From NCBI GenBank assembly GCA_018971265.1, contig JAGXBE010000005.1, positions 1 through 32,374 of the forward strand: a stretch of DNA of 32,374 bases. Direction: 5' to 3'. A model generated the notes under the pieces. The model worked only from the letters and a program-made list of their open reading frames with translations. It searched no databases and was not told where the DNA came from. Shown one piece after another: positions 8,119 through 17,569 of the stretch (positions are counted from its first letter, which is position 1; the number at the start of each line of letters is the position of its first letter). The DNA is from Patescibacteria group bacterium (GTDB lineage Bacteria; Patescibacteriota; Minisyncoccia; Phycocordibacterales; Phycocordibacteraceae). The position numbers and the translations under genes were made by a program.

Positions 8119-9264
8119 TTATCCGACGGCTTTCAGACGTTCGACAAGGCCGGCGAGCGGGATAATCGTTTCCTCCTGCGTTTGCCTGTTGCGCAAGACG
8201 GCAGATCCCTCGAGTGCTTCTTTACGTCCCATGATGAGAAGGTAGGGGCTGTTACGCCGTTCGGCAAGGTGGAGCTGCTCGGTGAGCGACTCGACGCCAA
8301 TGTCTTGCACGAGAGAAAGATGCGCCCGTCGGAAGTCCTCGGCAAGCTTAATAGAGAGGCGTTTTGCCTCGTCGCCGATGTGAACAAACGAGAAGCGGAA
8401 ACGCGTCGGCGCGCGCTTTGCGACCACGCCGCCTTCGCTGGCTATCTGGAACACCGCGCCAGTGGCGCTAAAAGGCGCACCGGGAAAGAAATGGCGCGTA
8501 AGATCTCCATAGCGCGAACCCCACGCTATACGCTGCCCGCCCACCATAAGCTCAAAGCACATATCATTCCACGCGTTACCGCGACTGAGGAGTTCGCGCG
8601 CGAGTTCGTAGGGAGTCTCGGTCATTTCCAGATACTCGAGCAAATCCTCAAAACGTTTGCGGCTCGCATCGGAGAGATGTTCGGTCGGCGCCGGCAGGTC
8701 TTCCGCGCACTCACGTGCTATGACGAGCTCCGCGGCCCCGAAGGTGTCGTGTTTGGCGCGTGCAACGCACTCCTCGGGCAGCACATTCGCTCGTTTCCTG
8801 AAAAATACGCCGAGTTCGCGCGCATAACGCGCGCGTGTTTCTTTGTCACCCATAGAATTGATGCGAACCACCGGCTCTTCATGGAAGAGGTCGCGTGCAA
8901 GTGCGAGGAGCGCGCGGATAACGACTGCGTCCGCGATTGCGCGGTCCGTGCCGAGCGCGTGGAACTGCACGATCGCCTTTTTCTGGACTGAACGTCCTGG
9001 CGTTATGTTTGTATGCCAGACAAAAAGAGGTTGTCGCGAGGTCGGCGCAATAGCAGCGTGTTGAAACTTGCTCAGAAAACTTACCACTGTCTCCGCGACA
9101 GGGTCGAGCGCGAGATTGGCGATGGTCTCAGGGTAGCTCTCATTTTTTCTGTTGCTCCCGCGCGTTTTTGCGACAAGTATTTCAAGAGGAACAAAACCAT
9201 AGTATTGCCCGATCGCACGTGTTTTCCTTAGAAGCTCTTCTGCCGGAATGGAATCACGCATCAT
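8119..9264 (-). CDS. Histidyl-tRNA synthetase-like class II protein (divergent)
   Basis: Class II HisRS-like order: YYGFVPLEIL; INSMGDKETRARY; GGQRIAWGSRYGDL; C-terminal anticodon-binding-like LSLVQDIGVESLTEQLHLAERRNSPYLLIMGRKEA. Core motifs diverge from canonical HisRS. Confidence 0.65.
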   Translation of the reverse strand: MMRDSIPAEELLRKTRAIGQYYGFVPLEILVAKTRGSNRKNESYPETIANLALDPVAETVVSFLSKFQHAAIAPTSRQPLFVWHTNITPGRSVQKKAIVQFHALGTDRAIADAVVIRALLALARDLFHEEPVVRINSMGDKETRARYARELGVFFRKRANVLPEECVARAKHDTFGAAELVIARECAEDLPAPTEHLSDASRKRFEDLLEYLEMTETPYELARELLSRGNAWNDMCFELMVGGQRIAWGSRYGDLTRHFFPGAPFSATGAVFQIASEGGVVAKRAPTRFRFSFVHIGDEAKRLSIKLAEDFRRAHLSLVQDIGVESLTEQLHLAERRNSPYLLIMGRKEALEGSAVLRNRQTQEETIIPLAGLVERLKAVG

Positions 9265-9851
9265 GGTGCGGGAGCAGGAACGGTTTCCGAACTAGAAGAA
9301 GTCGTGTACGTCGCCTCGCCGGGGAAGAAGCCGATCTTCGCTATTGGTAGGAGCCGGAAGTCGACACGGCCGATAATGTTCTTTCTCGGCAAGGGGCCCC
9401 AGACGCGGCTGTCGGAGGAGTTGGGGCGGTTATCTCCCATGACGAAATACTCGTCCGCGCCCAGCGAGACGCTATTGGTATACGTCGCGTCTTCGGCGAC
9501 GACATACGGCTCGGCAAGCGAGATTTTCTTTCCGTCGTTCGTAGTGATGGTGACGACTCCGCGGTTAATGGCGACGGTTTCGCCGGGAAGCCCGATGATG
9601 CGCTTGATATAAAAGATCGAGGGGTTGCCCGGATAGCGGAACACGATGACATCGCCGCGCGTAGGCGTGTGGAGGTCGTAAACAAGCTCGTCGACAATGA
9701 GATAATCGAGATTTTCAAAAGTCGGATGCATCGAAGAGCCGTCGACGACAAACGGAGAAACTACGAACATGCGAATCGGGACGACGACAACGACGATAAG
9801 GAACGCGAGTGTGAAAAGATCCTTCAGAAGACCCTTCCCAGTGTCAGTCAT
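9261..9851 (-). CDS. lepB: Signal peptidase I
   Basis: VDGSSMHPTFENLDYLIVDE, RGDVIVFRYPG...YIKRIIGLPGE, VMGDNRPNSSDSRVWGPL. Start reset to MTDTGKGLLKDLFT. Confidence 0.95.
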   Translation of the reverse strand: MTDTGKGLLKDLFTLAFLIVVVVVPIRMFVVSPFVVDGSSMHPTFENLDYLIVDELVYDLHTPTRGDVIVFRYPGNPSIFYIKRIIGLPGETVAINRGVVTITTNDGKKISLAEPYVVAEDATYTNSVSLGADEYFVMGDNRPNSSDSRVWGPLPRKNIIGRVDFRLLPIAKIGFFPGEATYTTSSSSETVPAPAP

Positions 9852-10176
9852 GCACGCATTGTACTTGCCCCGTACCAACTTGCAAGGAACTTCCGATTTT
9901 GTGCGTGCGACACGATGGGAAAGTTGGTTCTGGGGCGCGTCCGTAGTTTGTGCGCAAGTTTTTGCGCAAGCACGTTGACTTGGAGCACGCGGCAATGCGT
10001 TCTGCGACGCACTGCGCTCACTCTCGGCTTGCAAATTTCTGCGCGGCTGCCCTACGGCGCACGATATTAATTACCTGCGCCCCTTCGGGCGTGACGAAGC
10101 GTCAGCTGCTTCGCCCCCGAGAGTCTCCATAATCAAAAAGCTCGCTCCTTTGGCGATTACGCGTTAGAATGCGCAC

Positions 10177-10773
10177 ATGGCACTCGTCATCATCGGGCTC
10201 GGGAACCCGGGAAAGGAATATGAAAAGACGCGGCACAACGCGGGCAGGAACGCGGTCTCGCTTCTTGCGAAGCGTGAGGGTTTCGATGAACTCGTTTTTA
10301 ATAAAACGGCGAATGCAGTCGTCGGCAAGGGCACGATCGGGGGAGAAAATGCAACGCTTGTTCTGCCAGAGACAATGATGAATCTCTCTGGAAAGGCGGT
10401 CGCGGCTTTCGTAAAGAGCCCGAAAGCGGCGAAAGATCTGCTCGTCGTTCATGACGACCTCGACCTTCCGCTCGGCACCATAAAAATGGTGTTCGGGCGG
10501 GGCAGCGGCGGACACAAGGGCGTCGAGAGCATCATGCGCGCGATAAAGACGAAAGAGTTCGCGCGCATCCGCATCGGCATCAGCGCGGCAGGGAAGAAAC
10601 ATCAGGCGAAGAAAGTCAGCGGCGGAGAAAAAGTCATCAAGCACGTCATCGGCAAGTTCAAACCGGCCGAGGAAGCGGCGCTGAAAAAGGTTTTGAAAAA
10701 AACAGCCGAAGCAGCGCATCTCTTCATCAGTGAAGGTATCGAAAAGGCGACAATGTTTTCCAACACTCGGTAA
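10177..10773 (+). CDS. pth: Peptidyl-tRNA hydrolase
   Basis: VIIGLGNPGKEYEKTRHNAG, LVVHDDLDLPLGTIK, GSGGHKGVESI. Confidence 0.96.
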   Translation: MALVIIGLGNPGKEYEKTRHNAGRNAVSLLAKREGFDELVFNKTANAVVGKGTIGGENATLVLPETMMNLSGKAVAAFVKSPKAAKDLLVVHDDLDLPLGTIKMVFGRGSGGHKGVESIMRAIKTKEFARIRIGISAAGKKHQAKKVSGGEKVIKHVIGKFKPAEEAALKKVLKKTAEAAHLFISEGIEKATMFSNTR

Positions 10774-10775
10774 GG

Positions 10776-10820
10776 AAAAGAAATCACGCGGCGCCTTTGG
10801 CGCCGCGTGATTTCTTTTTC
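10776..10820. terminator. Bidirectional terminator between convergent pth and rpsA
   Basis: Perfect 20-bp stem aaaagaaatcacgcggcgcc-ttt-ggcgccgcgtgatttctttt with flanking A and T tracts. Confidence 0.9.
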
Positions 10821-10834
10821 GCGCGGAGCGCGAT

Positions 10835-11950
10835 CTACTTCTTCTTGCCCGCGAAAGTGAGCGTCATGCGCTGCTCTTTCGGCTCGAAGAGCGAGATAGT
10901 GAAGGGATACGTTTTACCGAGTTCCAGCGTCTCGCGCAGCTCCGCCGGAGTTGCGAATTCAGAGACGTGCACGAGACCGGCAACGCCCTCCTCGATGGAA
11001 GCAAGCGCGCCGTGTTTGTTGTACTTGATGACGACGCCCGGCACCTCCATGCCTTTTTTATAACGGCCGGCAGCGGTGTGCCAAGGGTTTTCCCGAAGCG
11101 CTTTGATAGAAAGGGAAATCTTACCGTCTTTTATCTCGATAACTTTCACCCTCACCTCATCGCCGACATTGAAGAGCGAATGCGGATCCTCAACGAGGCC
11201 CCAATCGAGCTCGCTGATGTGCACGAGCCCCTCGAGTCCCGGCTCGAGCTTCACGAAGACGCCGAAGTCGACGATACCCGTTACTTCGCCGAGCGCCGTG
11301 TCGCCCACCTGATATTTATCGATAAGCGATGCCTTTTCTTCGGCCTCGTTCTCGGTACGTTCCGAGAATATGAGCTTGCCCTCTTTCGCATCAGCGGTGA
11401 TGATGCGCACCGAAAGCGGGTGGCCGATGAGCTGCATGAGTTCGCCGAGAATCTTTTCCTTGTCGCCCTCCGGCACGCGAGGGTAGTGCTCCTTGGAAAG
11501 CTGCGAAGCGGGGAGAAATCCCTGGATGCCCTGCCAGGAAAGAATAAGACCGCCCTTGTTCGCCTCCTCAACCGTAAGTGAGTATGGCGTTTGCGCAAGA
11601 ATGGCTTGTTCGGCCTCCCCCCAAATGGCCGCCTGTCGAGCTTCTTTAAGGGAAAGCTCGATATACCCCTCGCGACCGGCAGGATCGATGACTTTTGCGC
11701 TGATGGTGTCGCCCTGATTTGCTTTGCGCAGCACATCCGCAGCGTTTAGGTATTCGCGCCCATAAATAATGCCGGTGCCAAACGGCGGCAGTTCGACATA
11801 CACGCGGCCGCGGCTGATCGCTATAATCTTCCCCTCAACGAGATCGCCCAAAGCCGGAGGCATCGGAATGGCGTCAATCCAGGCCGCCATCGGATGTCCG
11901 TCCTCAACGTGAATGGTCGCCGCCGGACCCGCTTTTTCTTCCTCGGACAT
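10835..11950 (-). CDS. rpsA: S1-domain RNA-binding protein, ribosomal protein bS1 type
   Basis: Repeated S1 domains (e.g. GDTALGEVTGIVDFGVFVKLEPGLEGLVHISEL, GMEVPGVVIKYNKHGALASIEEGVAGLVHVSEF). Start reset to MSEEEKAGPAA; the longer track ORF runs antisense over the next gene. Confidence 0.88.
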   Translation of the reverse strand: MSEEEKAGPAATIHVEDGHPMAAWIDAIPMPPALGDLVEGKIIAISRGRVYVELPPFGTGIIYGREYLNAADVLRKANQGDTISAKVIDPAGREGYIELSLKEARQAAIWGEAEQAILAQTPYSLTVEEANKGGLILSWQGIQGFLPASQLSKEHYPRVPEGDKEKILGELMQLIGHPLSVRIITADAKEGKLIFSERTENEAEEKASLIDKYQVGDTALGEVTGIVDFGVFVKLEPGLEGLVHISELDWGLVEDPHSLFNVGDEVRVKVIEIKDGKISLSIKALRENPWHTAAGRYKKGMEVPGVVIKYNKHGALASIEEGVAGLVHVSEFATPAELRETLELGKTYPFTISLFEPKEQRMTLTFAGKKK

Positions 11951-12109
11951 TGTTATTACGCAGTGCAGATTTTCCGGAAAGGTGCTGGTTCCTTCCGCAT
12001 CGGGACTTCCGAAGGGAAAATGGAACTCAGGGTTAGCGCTTCCGTACTTCTCTGCACGCTGATACGCTGAACCATAGCACGAGGGGCGGAAAAATGCTAG
12101 AATAGAAGC

Positions 12110-12751
12110 ATGGTTATCACGCATCACGGAGGACAATGCTTCAAAGTGACGTTCGGCGAACTTACTCTGGCGTTCGACCCCGTAGCGAAAGGCGGAACGC
12201 CGCCGCCCTCCCGTTTCGGCGCCGACATCGCATTTGTCTCCCGCGATCATCCGGACATGAACGGCATTTCTGAGGTAACGTACGGCGAGAAGATTCCATT
12301 TGCTGTTACCGGTCCCGGCGAGTACGAGCGGCAGGGAATCGTCATTCAAGGGTTTCTCTCTCACAGCGCGTATGGTCTTGCGAAAGGGAAGCAGGAAGCT
12401 CTTAACACGATGTATGCCGTCCACATAGAAGATATGACACTCGTCCATCTCGGTGCGCTCGCCGACGAAGAGCTCTCGAAAGAGGCCCGAGAAAATTTCG
12501 ATGAAATAGACATCCTTTTTCTGCCAATCGGAGGGTCGGGAGTTCTTTCAGCCGCCGCCGCGCACGAACTAGCCGTATCATTGGAGCCGAAAATTATAAT
12601 ACCGATGCACTGGAGCGGCATAGGAGAACCCCGAGCACTCGAGTCGTATTTGAGGGAGGCCGGCAACGGCGGCGAAAAACTCGACAAACTTACCCTGAAG
12701 AAAAAGGACCTCGCGGGCCGCGAGGGGAGTATACTGATACTCACACCTTAA
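12110..12751 (+). CDS. MBL-fold (UlaG-like) metal-dependent hydrolase
   Basis: ITHHGGQCFKV...DIAFVSRDHPDMN...VTGPGEYERQGIVIQG...DILFLPIGGSGVL...KIIIPMHW. Confidence 0.8.
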   Translation: MVITHHGGQCFKVTFGELTLAFDPVAKGGTPPPSRFGADIAFVSRDHPDMNGISEVTYGEKIPFAVTGPGEYERQGIVIQGFLSHSAYGLAKGKQEALNTMYAVHIEDMTLVHLGALADEELSKEARENFDEIDILFLPIGGSGVLSAAAAHELAVSLEPKIIIPMHWSGIGEPRALESYLREAGNGGEKLDKLTLKKKDLAGREGSILILTP

Positions 12752-12757
12752 ATCATT

Positions 12758-13123
12758 ATGAAAACCATCTTCGACCATCTCGAAAACGTAAAAGGGAAGC
12801 CGCACCACGTCCGTAAGAGGATAGCTTTCGGCGCGGCGACGACCGGTACCGCACTCGTCGCTCTGGTGTGGTTGGCGAACGCGCTTTCCACGGGGGCCTT
12901 CGCCCTCAAGGACGGCTCGTTTGCAGAGAACACTGGACAAGGGTTCGCGGGAACAACCGATTTCGGAAATGGAAACCAAAATCTCGCGGGTGCCGCCTCC
13001 GCTCTTTCGTCCGCCGGACAGGATTCCACCGCTGCATCCGTCCCGGCGCACATCAGAATCGTTGACGCCGCCTCCTCAACATCGAGTGCAAGTCAGCAGG
13101 ATGAGACGATCATACCCTTCTAA
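12758..13123 (+). CDS. Hypothetical single-TM protein upstream of gyrA
   Basis: N-term basic segment, TM GAATTGTALVALVWLANAL, low-complexity extracytoplasmic tail. Confidence 0.6.
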   Translation: MKTIFDHLENVKGKPHHVRKRIAFGAATTGTALVALVWLANALSTGAFALKDGSFAENTGQGFAGTTDFGNGNQNLAGAASALSSAGQDSTAASVPAHIRIVDAASSTSSASQQDETIIPF

Positions 13124-13150
13124 ATTACTATAACCACATAACAGATCATC

Positions 13151-15628
13151 ATGGCGCGCGGGAAGGAGGAAAAAGGAGAGAGCGCGGCGACACCAGTCGC
13201 CGCGAACGTCATTGAGCAACCAATCGTTACGGAGATGCGCACTTCGTATCTCGACTACGCGATGTCGGTCATCACGGGGCGCGCATTGCCGGATGTGCGC
13301 GATGGACTGAAGCCCGTGCATCGGCGCATCCTCTACGCAATGAAAGACATGGGACTTGTCCCGGGCGCGAAATTCCGCAAGAGCGCCACCGTGGTCGGCG
13401 AGGTACTCGGCAAATACCATCCGCACGGCGACATCGCCGTGTATGACTCGATGGCGAAAATGGCGCAGGAATTCTCCTATCGCTATCCGCTCGTTGTGGG
13501 CCAGGGCAACTTCGGTTCCGTTGATGGCGATTCTCCCGCCGCGATGCGTTACACCGAGGCAAAAATGTCGCGCGTCGCGGAGGCGCTCCTCGGCGACCTT
13601 GAGAAGGATACGGTCGCCTGGAATCCGAACTATGACGCAACGCGCGAGGAGCCGAACGTGCTTCCCGCCGCGCTGCCGAACCTGCTCTTGAACGGCACGC
13701 TTGGCATTGCTGTGGGCATGGCAACCGAGATTCCGCCGCACAACCTGCGCGAAGTGGTTGCCGCAACCATTCACCTCATCGATAATCCGGGCGCGACCAC
13801 CGATGATCTCCTTGCGTTCGTCAAAGGCCCCGACTTCCCCCTCGGCGGCGTCGCTTTCAGTCAGGCCGACATTAAGCACGCATACGGCTCGGGTAAGGGG
13901 CCGGTGGTTGTGCGCGGCGAAGCGGAAATTATCGATGATGGAAAGAAAGACACCCGCATCATCATCACCTCGATTCCGTATCGTGTGAACAAGAGCGAGC
14001 TCATTTCGCGTATCGCGGAGCTCGTGCAGGAAAAGAAGCTTGAAGGCATCCGCGACTTGCGCGATGAATCGACAAGCGATATCCGTGTCGTGGTCGAACT
14101 GAAGGGTACGGCGCATCCGCAGGCGGTTTTAAATGCATTGTATAAACACACCGAGCTCGAGAGTACTTTCCACTACAACATGCTTGCTTTGGTTGACGGC
14201 GTACCGGAGATACTTTCGCTTTCGGCGATGCTCGAACATTTCGTGGAGCATCGACGCGTTGTAGTGAAGCGCCGCACCGAATTCGATTTGCGGAAAGCGC
14301 AGGAGCGCGAGCACATTCTGATCGGCCTCTCGAAAGCGCTCGACCACATCGACGAGGTCATCGCCATCATCAAGAAGGCTTCGGACGTGCCAAGCGCGGA
14401 TGCGGCGCTCCGTAAGAAATTCGGCTTTAGCGAGCGACAAACGGCGGCGATACTTGTAATGCGGCTCCAGACTCTTGCCGGTCTCGAACGCAAGAAGATA
14501 GAAGACGAGCTCGCCGAAGTGCAGGCAATCATACAGAAGCTGCAGGACATTCTGTCTTCGCCGAAAAAGATTCTCGCGGTGGTGAAAAGAGAACTCGAGG
14601 AACTCAGCGAGAAATACGGGGATGATCGACGGACGAAAATCGTGCGTGGCGGGGTACAAAACATTTCAGTGGAAGACCTCGTACCGGACGAGGAATCAAT
14701 GCTCCTCCTCACGCAGGGCGGTTATGTGAAGCGGACGAATCCAAACGAATACAAAAGCCAAAAGCGCGGCGGTGTAGGCGTCGTCGACATCGCGACCAAG
14801 GAGGAAGATGTCGTTACGCATTTTCTCGTGACGAGCGCGCATAGCGACCTCCTCTTTTTCACCGACTTCGGCAAGGCGTACCAACTCAAGATGTACGAGC
14901 TTCCGGAAGGAAAGCGCGCAACCAAGGGCAAGAGCATCATGAATTTTCTTTCACTCGCGAATGATGAAAAGGTAACCTCCATTCTGCCGGTCCCCAAGGG
15001 CGCCGCACTCGATGCCTCATCGGTCGTATTCGTGACCGAGGCGGGTTCAGCGAAGCGGGTGGCTGCGAAAGCATTTGCCGATGTTCGCCGTTCGGGCATC
15101 ATTGCGATAAATCTGAAAAAGGGCGATCGGCTCGTCTCAGCGAACCACGCGAGCACAGGCGATACAGTGTCGATTGTTACTGCGAAAGGACAGTCGATCC
15201 GCTTCGACGCGGAGGACGTTCGCGAAATGGGTCGCACCGCCGGCGGGGTGAAAGGTATGGGCGTGAAAAAGGGCGATCGCGTTGTGTCGGCGGAAGTTAT
15301 CTCCGCCCTTCACGCAAAAGATGCCTCGTTGCTCGTCATCATGAGCAAGGGGTACGGTAAGCGCACGAAGATTTCGGAATACAAGGTCCAGGGTCGCGGC
15401 GGTTCGGGCATCAAAACCGCAGAAGTGACGCCAAAAACAGGCGAAATTATCGGCGCGAAGATAGTTACCGACAACCAGGAAGACGAGGAAATCGTCGTCA
15501 TTTCGAAAAAAGGGCAGGTAATACGGACCTCGGTCTCTTCAATCTCGCTCCTTTCCCGCGCGACCCAGGGCGTACGTATCATGAAGATGCGCGAGGGCGA
15601 CTCCATCGCCTCCATGGCTGCGCTTTAA
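13151..15628 (+). CDS. gyrA: DNA gyrase subunit A
   Basis: [57 protein letters not shown] catalytic Tyr region, GyrA-box-like QKRGGVG, C-terminal blades. Confidence 0.95.
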   Translation: MARGKEEKGESAATPVAANVIEQPIVTEMRTSYLDYAMSVITGRALPDVRDGLKPVHRRILYAMKDMGLVPGAKFRKSATVVGEVLGKYHPHGDIAVYDSMAKMAQEFSYRYPLVVGQGNFGSVDGDSPAAMRYTEAKMSRVAEALLGDLEKDTVAWNPNYDATREEPNVLPAALPNLLLNGTLGIAVGMATEIPPHNLREVVAATIHLIDNPGATTDDLLAFVKGPDFPLGGVAFSQADIKHAYGSGKGPVVVRGEAEIIDDGKKDTRIIITSIPYRVNKSELISRIAELVQEKKLEGIRDLRDESTSDIRVVVELKGTAHPQAVLNALYKHTELESTFHYNMLALVDGVPEILSLSAMLEHFVEHRRVVVKRRTEFDLRKAQEREHILIGLSKALDHIDEVIAIIKKASDVPSADAALRKKFGFSERQTAAILVMRLQTLAGLERKKIEDELAEVQAIIQKLQDILSSPKKILAVVKRELEELSEKYGDDRRTKIVRGGVQNISVEDLVPDEESMLLLTQGGYVKRTNPNEYKSQKRGGVGVVDIATKEEDVVTHFLVTSAHSDLLFFTDFGKAYQLKMYELPEGKRATKGKSIMNFLSLANDEKVTSILPVPKGAALDASSVVFVTEAGSAKRVAAKAFADVRRSGIIAINLKKGDRLVSANHASTGDTVSIVTAKGQSIRFDAEDVREMGRTAGGVKGMGVKKGDRVVSAEVISALHAKDASLLVIMSKGYGKRTKISEYKVQGRGGSGIKTAEVTPKTGEIIGAKIVTDNQEDEEIVVISKKGQVIRTSVSSISLLSRATQGVRIMKMREGDSIASMAAL

Positions 15629-15716
15629 ATCCGAAAAAAGAAAATTGCCTCCGGAATACGGCGAATGTTGATTGTGCGGCCCGCTGCGGGCCGCATGTGC
15701 TATGTTGTAGAGAATT

Positions 15717-16259
15717 ATGAGCGCGCATTTTAGCGATCCGCGGGAGAACGTATTGCAACTCGGGTTACGCGAGGGTATGAAAGTGGGCGATTTTGGGGCG
15801 GGTTCAGGTCACTACGCGCGCGCGGCCGCCGCCATTGTCGGGCAGAGCGGAAAGGTCTACGCAATCGACATACAGGAAGACGTACTTAAACATCTCAAAC
15901 TCAACACACAAGAACACCACCAGGGCACCATCGATACGCTTTGGGGAAACATCGAGAAATCGGGCGGCACGCACCTGCGCGACGCGTCTCTTGACGCAGT
16001 TATTCTCGCCAACACGTTTTTCCAAGTCGAAAACCGCTTTGGACTTCTGGAAGAGGTGAGGCGGGTGCTAAAACCAGGCGGGAAACTCATGCTTATCGAC
16101 TGGGCTGGCAGCTACGGCGGCATGGGTCCCGCGCCCGAACGCGTCGTGCCCGAACACGAAGCCGAAGCATTTTTCATCAACGGCGGCCTGCATAAGATGA
16201 AATCGTTTCGCGCCGGTCCACACCATTACGGCATCGTTTTTACTGTTCCCGACCTATGA
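15717..16259 (+). CDS. SAM-dependent class I methyltransferase
   Basis: VGDFGAGSGHYARAAA (motif I), VYAIDIQEDVLKH, DAVILANTFFQV, VLKPGGKLMLIDW. Confidence 0.85.
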   Translation: MSAHFSDPRENVLQLGLREGMKVGDFGAGSGHYARAAAAIVGQSGKVYAIDIQEDVLKHLKLNTQEHHQGTIDTLWGNIEKSGGTHLRDASLDAVILANTFFQVENRFGLLEEVRRVLKPGGKLMLIDWAGSYGGMGPAPERVVPEHEAEAFFINGGLHKMKSFRAGPHHYGIVFTVPDL

Positions 16260-17569
16260 GAATCTCTCTCTTCCAAGGAATCCTCATTGGCGTTTTTAGT
16301 CTCGGAGCCCTCATCGGACTTTTCGTTTTTGCGACGTATACAGGAAGCAATAAAAGCGCCGCGAACGTGGTCGGCCCCGTCGTTATTTGGGGGACACTCC
16401 CGAAAGATGACATAAATACGGCTCTCGTTGCCGCCGGTAAAGTTGACGCGACGCTCAAGGGCGTCTCGTACGTACAGAAGGATCCAGAGACACTGTCCAC
16501 CGACCTGGCCACGGCAATAGCGACAGGGGCGGCGCCCGATCTCATTCTTTCTTCGCAGGAGAACCTTCTCACGCTCAGGAAGCTGATTAAACCAATACCG
16601 ATCTCTACGCTTTCCGCGCGCACGTTCGAGGATACTTTCACCGCAGAGGCAAACCTCTTCGCTGTGCCGGGTGCCAACGGCTACTACGGAATACCGTTTC
16701 TCATCGATCCTCTCGTGCTTTTCTCGAATCAAGATATTCTTTCTTCCGACGGTATTGCGGTTCCACCTACGACATGGGAGGAGATCATCGGTCTCGTATC
16801 GAAAGTCGCCCTGTTTACGCCGGCGCAGCAGATAACGCGCGGCCTTATTGCGCTCGGAACCTATGACAACGTTCATGATGCACGGGGGATACTCTCGGCA
16901 CTTTTCCTTCAGGCAGGAGCGCCGCTTTCTTCATACTCTTCCGGTGACACCCTTGCCGCAAACCTCGGCGAGACCGGCAATGGAGGCGTGCGAGCCGGAC
17001 AGGCGGCTCTCGGTTTCTATACCCAATTTGCCGACCCTTCGAAGATCTCATACACCTGGAATGCTTCGTTGCCGGATTCGCAGCGGTCGTTTCTTGCGGG
17101 CAATCTCGGTCTGTATCTCGGATACGTTTCTGAGGCGCGGTATTTTGTGGCGGCAAATCCGAATCTCAACTTCAATGTTTCTCCCCTGCCGCAGCCCGCA
17201 ACCGCCGCGCTCAAGAGCGCGTATGGCCTCGTCTATGCGTTCATGATACCGCTTGGCGCAAAAAATCCTACCGGCGCGTACACCGTCGCCTCATTGCTCA
17301 CCGGCTCTACCGAGCAGAGTACCGCTGCACTTGCGACCGGGCTTGCGCCGGCGGTGCGAAGCGCTCTTGCGAGCGCCCCTGCAGATGATCCCGTTGCTGC
17401 GGTTGCATATGCCGAAGCGCTCTATACCGAAGGATGGTTGTCCCCAGCGCCTGCGGACACGGACAGAATTTTCTCGAGTATGATTGGAAATGTGATAAGC
17501 GGCCGCTCTAATTTGGATACCGCGCTTAGCTTTGCCGAGCAGTCTTTGACGGCTCTCTTGCAACAATGA
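16256..17569 (+). CDS. Membrane-anchored extracellular solute-binding-like protein (SBP family 1-like)
   Basis: N-terminal TM LIGVFSLGALIGLFVFATY; VVIWGTLPKDDINTAL, ATAIATGAAPDLILSS, YGIPFLIDPLVLFSNQDIL, PPTTWEEII, SFLAGNLGLYLGYVSEA. Confidence 0.75.
   Translation: MRISLFQGILIGVFSLGALIGLFVFATYTGSNKSAANVVGPVVIWGTLPKDDINTALVAAGKVDATLKGVSYVQKDPETLSTDLATAIATGAAPDLILSSQENLLTLRKLIKPIPISTLSARTFEDTFTAEANLFAVPGANGYYGIPFLIDPLVLFSNQDILSSDGIAVPPTTWEEIIGLVSKVALFTPAQQITRGLIALGTYDNVHDARGILSALFLQAGAPLSSYSSGDTLAANLGETGNGGVRAGQAALGFYTQFADPSKISYTWNASLPDSQRSFLAGNLGLYLGYVSEARYFVAANPNLNFNVSPLPQPATAALKSAYGLVYAFMIPLGAKNPTGAYTVASLLTGSTEQSTAALATGLAPAVRSALASAPADDPVAAVAYAEALYTEGWLSPAPADTDRIFSSMIGNVISGRSNLDTALSFAEQSLTALLQQ

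Noticed and set aside
8077-8991. 304-aa plus-strand ORF opposite the HisRS-like gene
   Set aside because: Antisense shadow; no signal peptide or family features.
9852-10034. N-terminal extension of the signal peptidase ORF
   Set aside because: Polar Cys/Arg-rich residues before the true MTDTGKG...TM start; not typical of LepB.
10075-10125. Short GC hairpins (gcgccccttcgggcgt, cgaagc-gtcagct-gcttcg) upstream of pth
   Set aside because: Present, but short and without T tract or conservation evidence; insufficient to call a riboswitch or ncRNA.
11951-12448. N-terminal extension of the S1 ORF in the track
   Set aside because: Lies antisense over the MBL-fold gene; S1-family sequence starts just after MSEEEK at 11950.
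13076-14116. 346-aa minus-strand ORF opposite gyrA
   Set aside because: Fully antisense to a confidently identified gyrA; no recognisable domain; long shadow ORFs are expected in this base composition.
16256-17569. SBP as part of a conventional ABC sugar importer
   Set aside because: No permease or ATPase gene adjacent; N-terminus is a TM anchor without a lipobox Cys.
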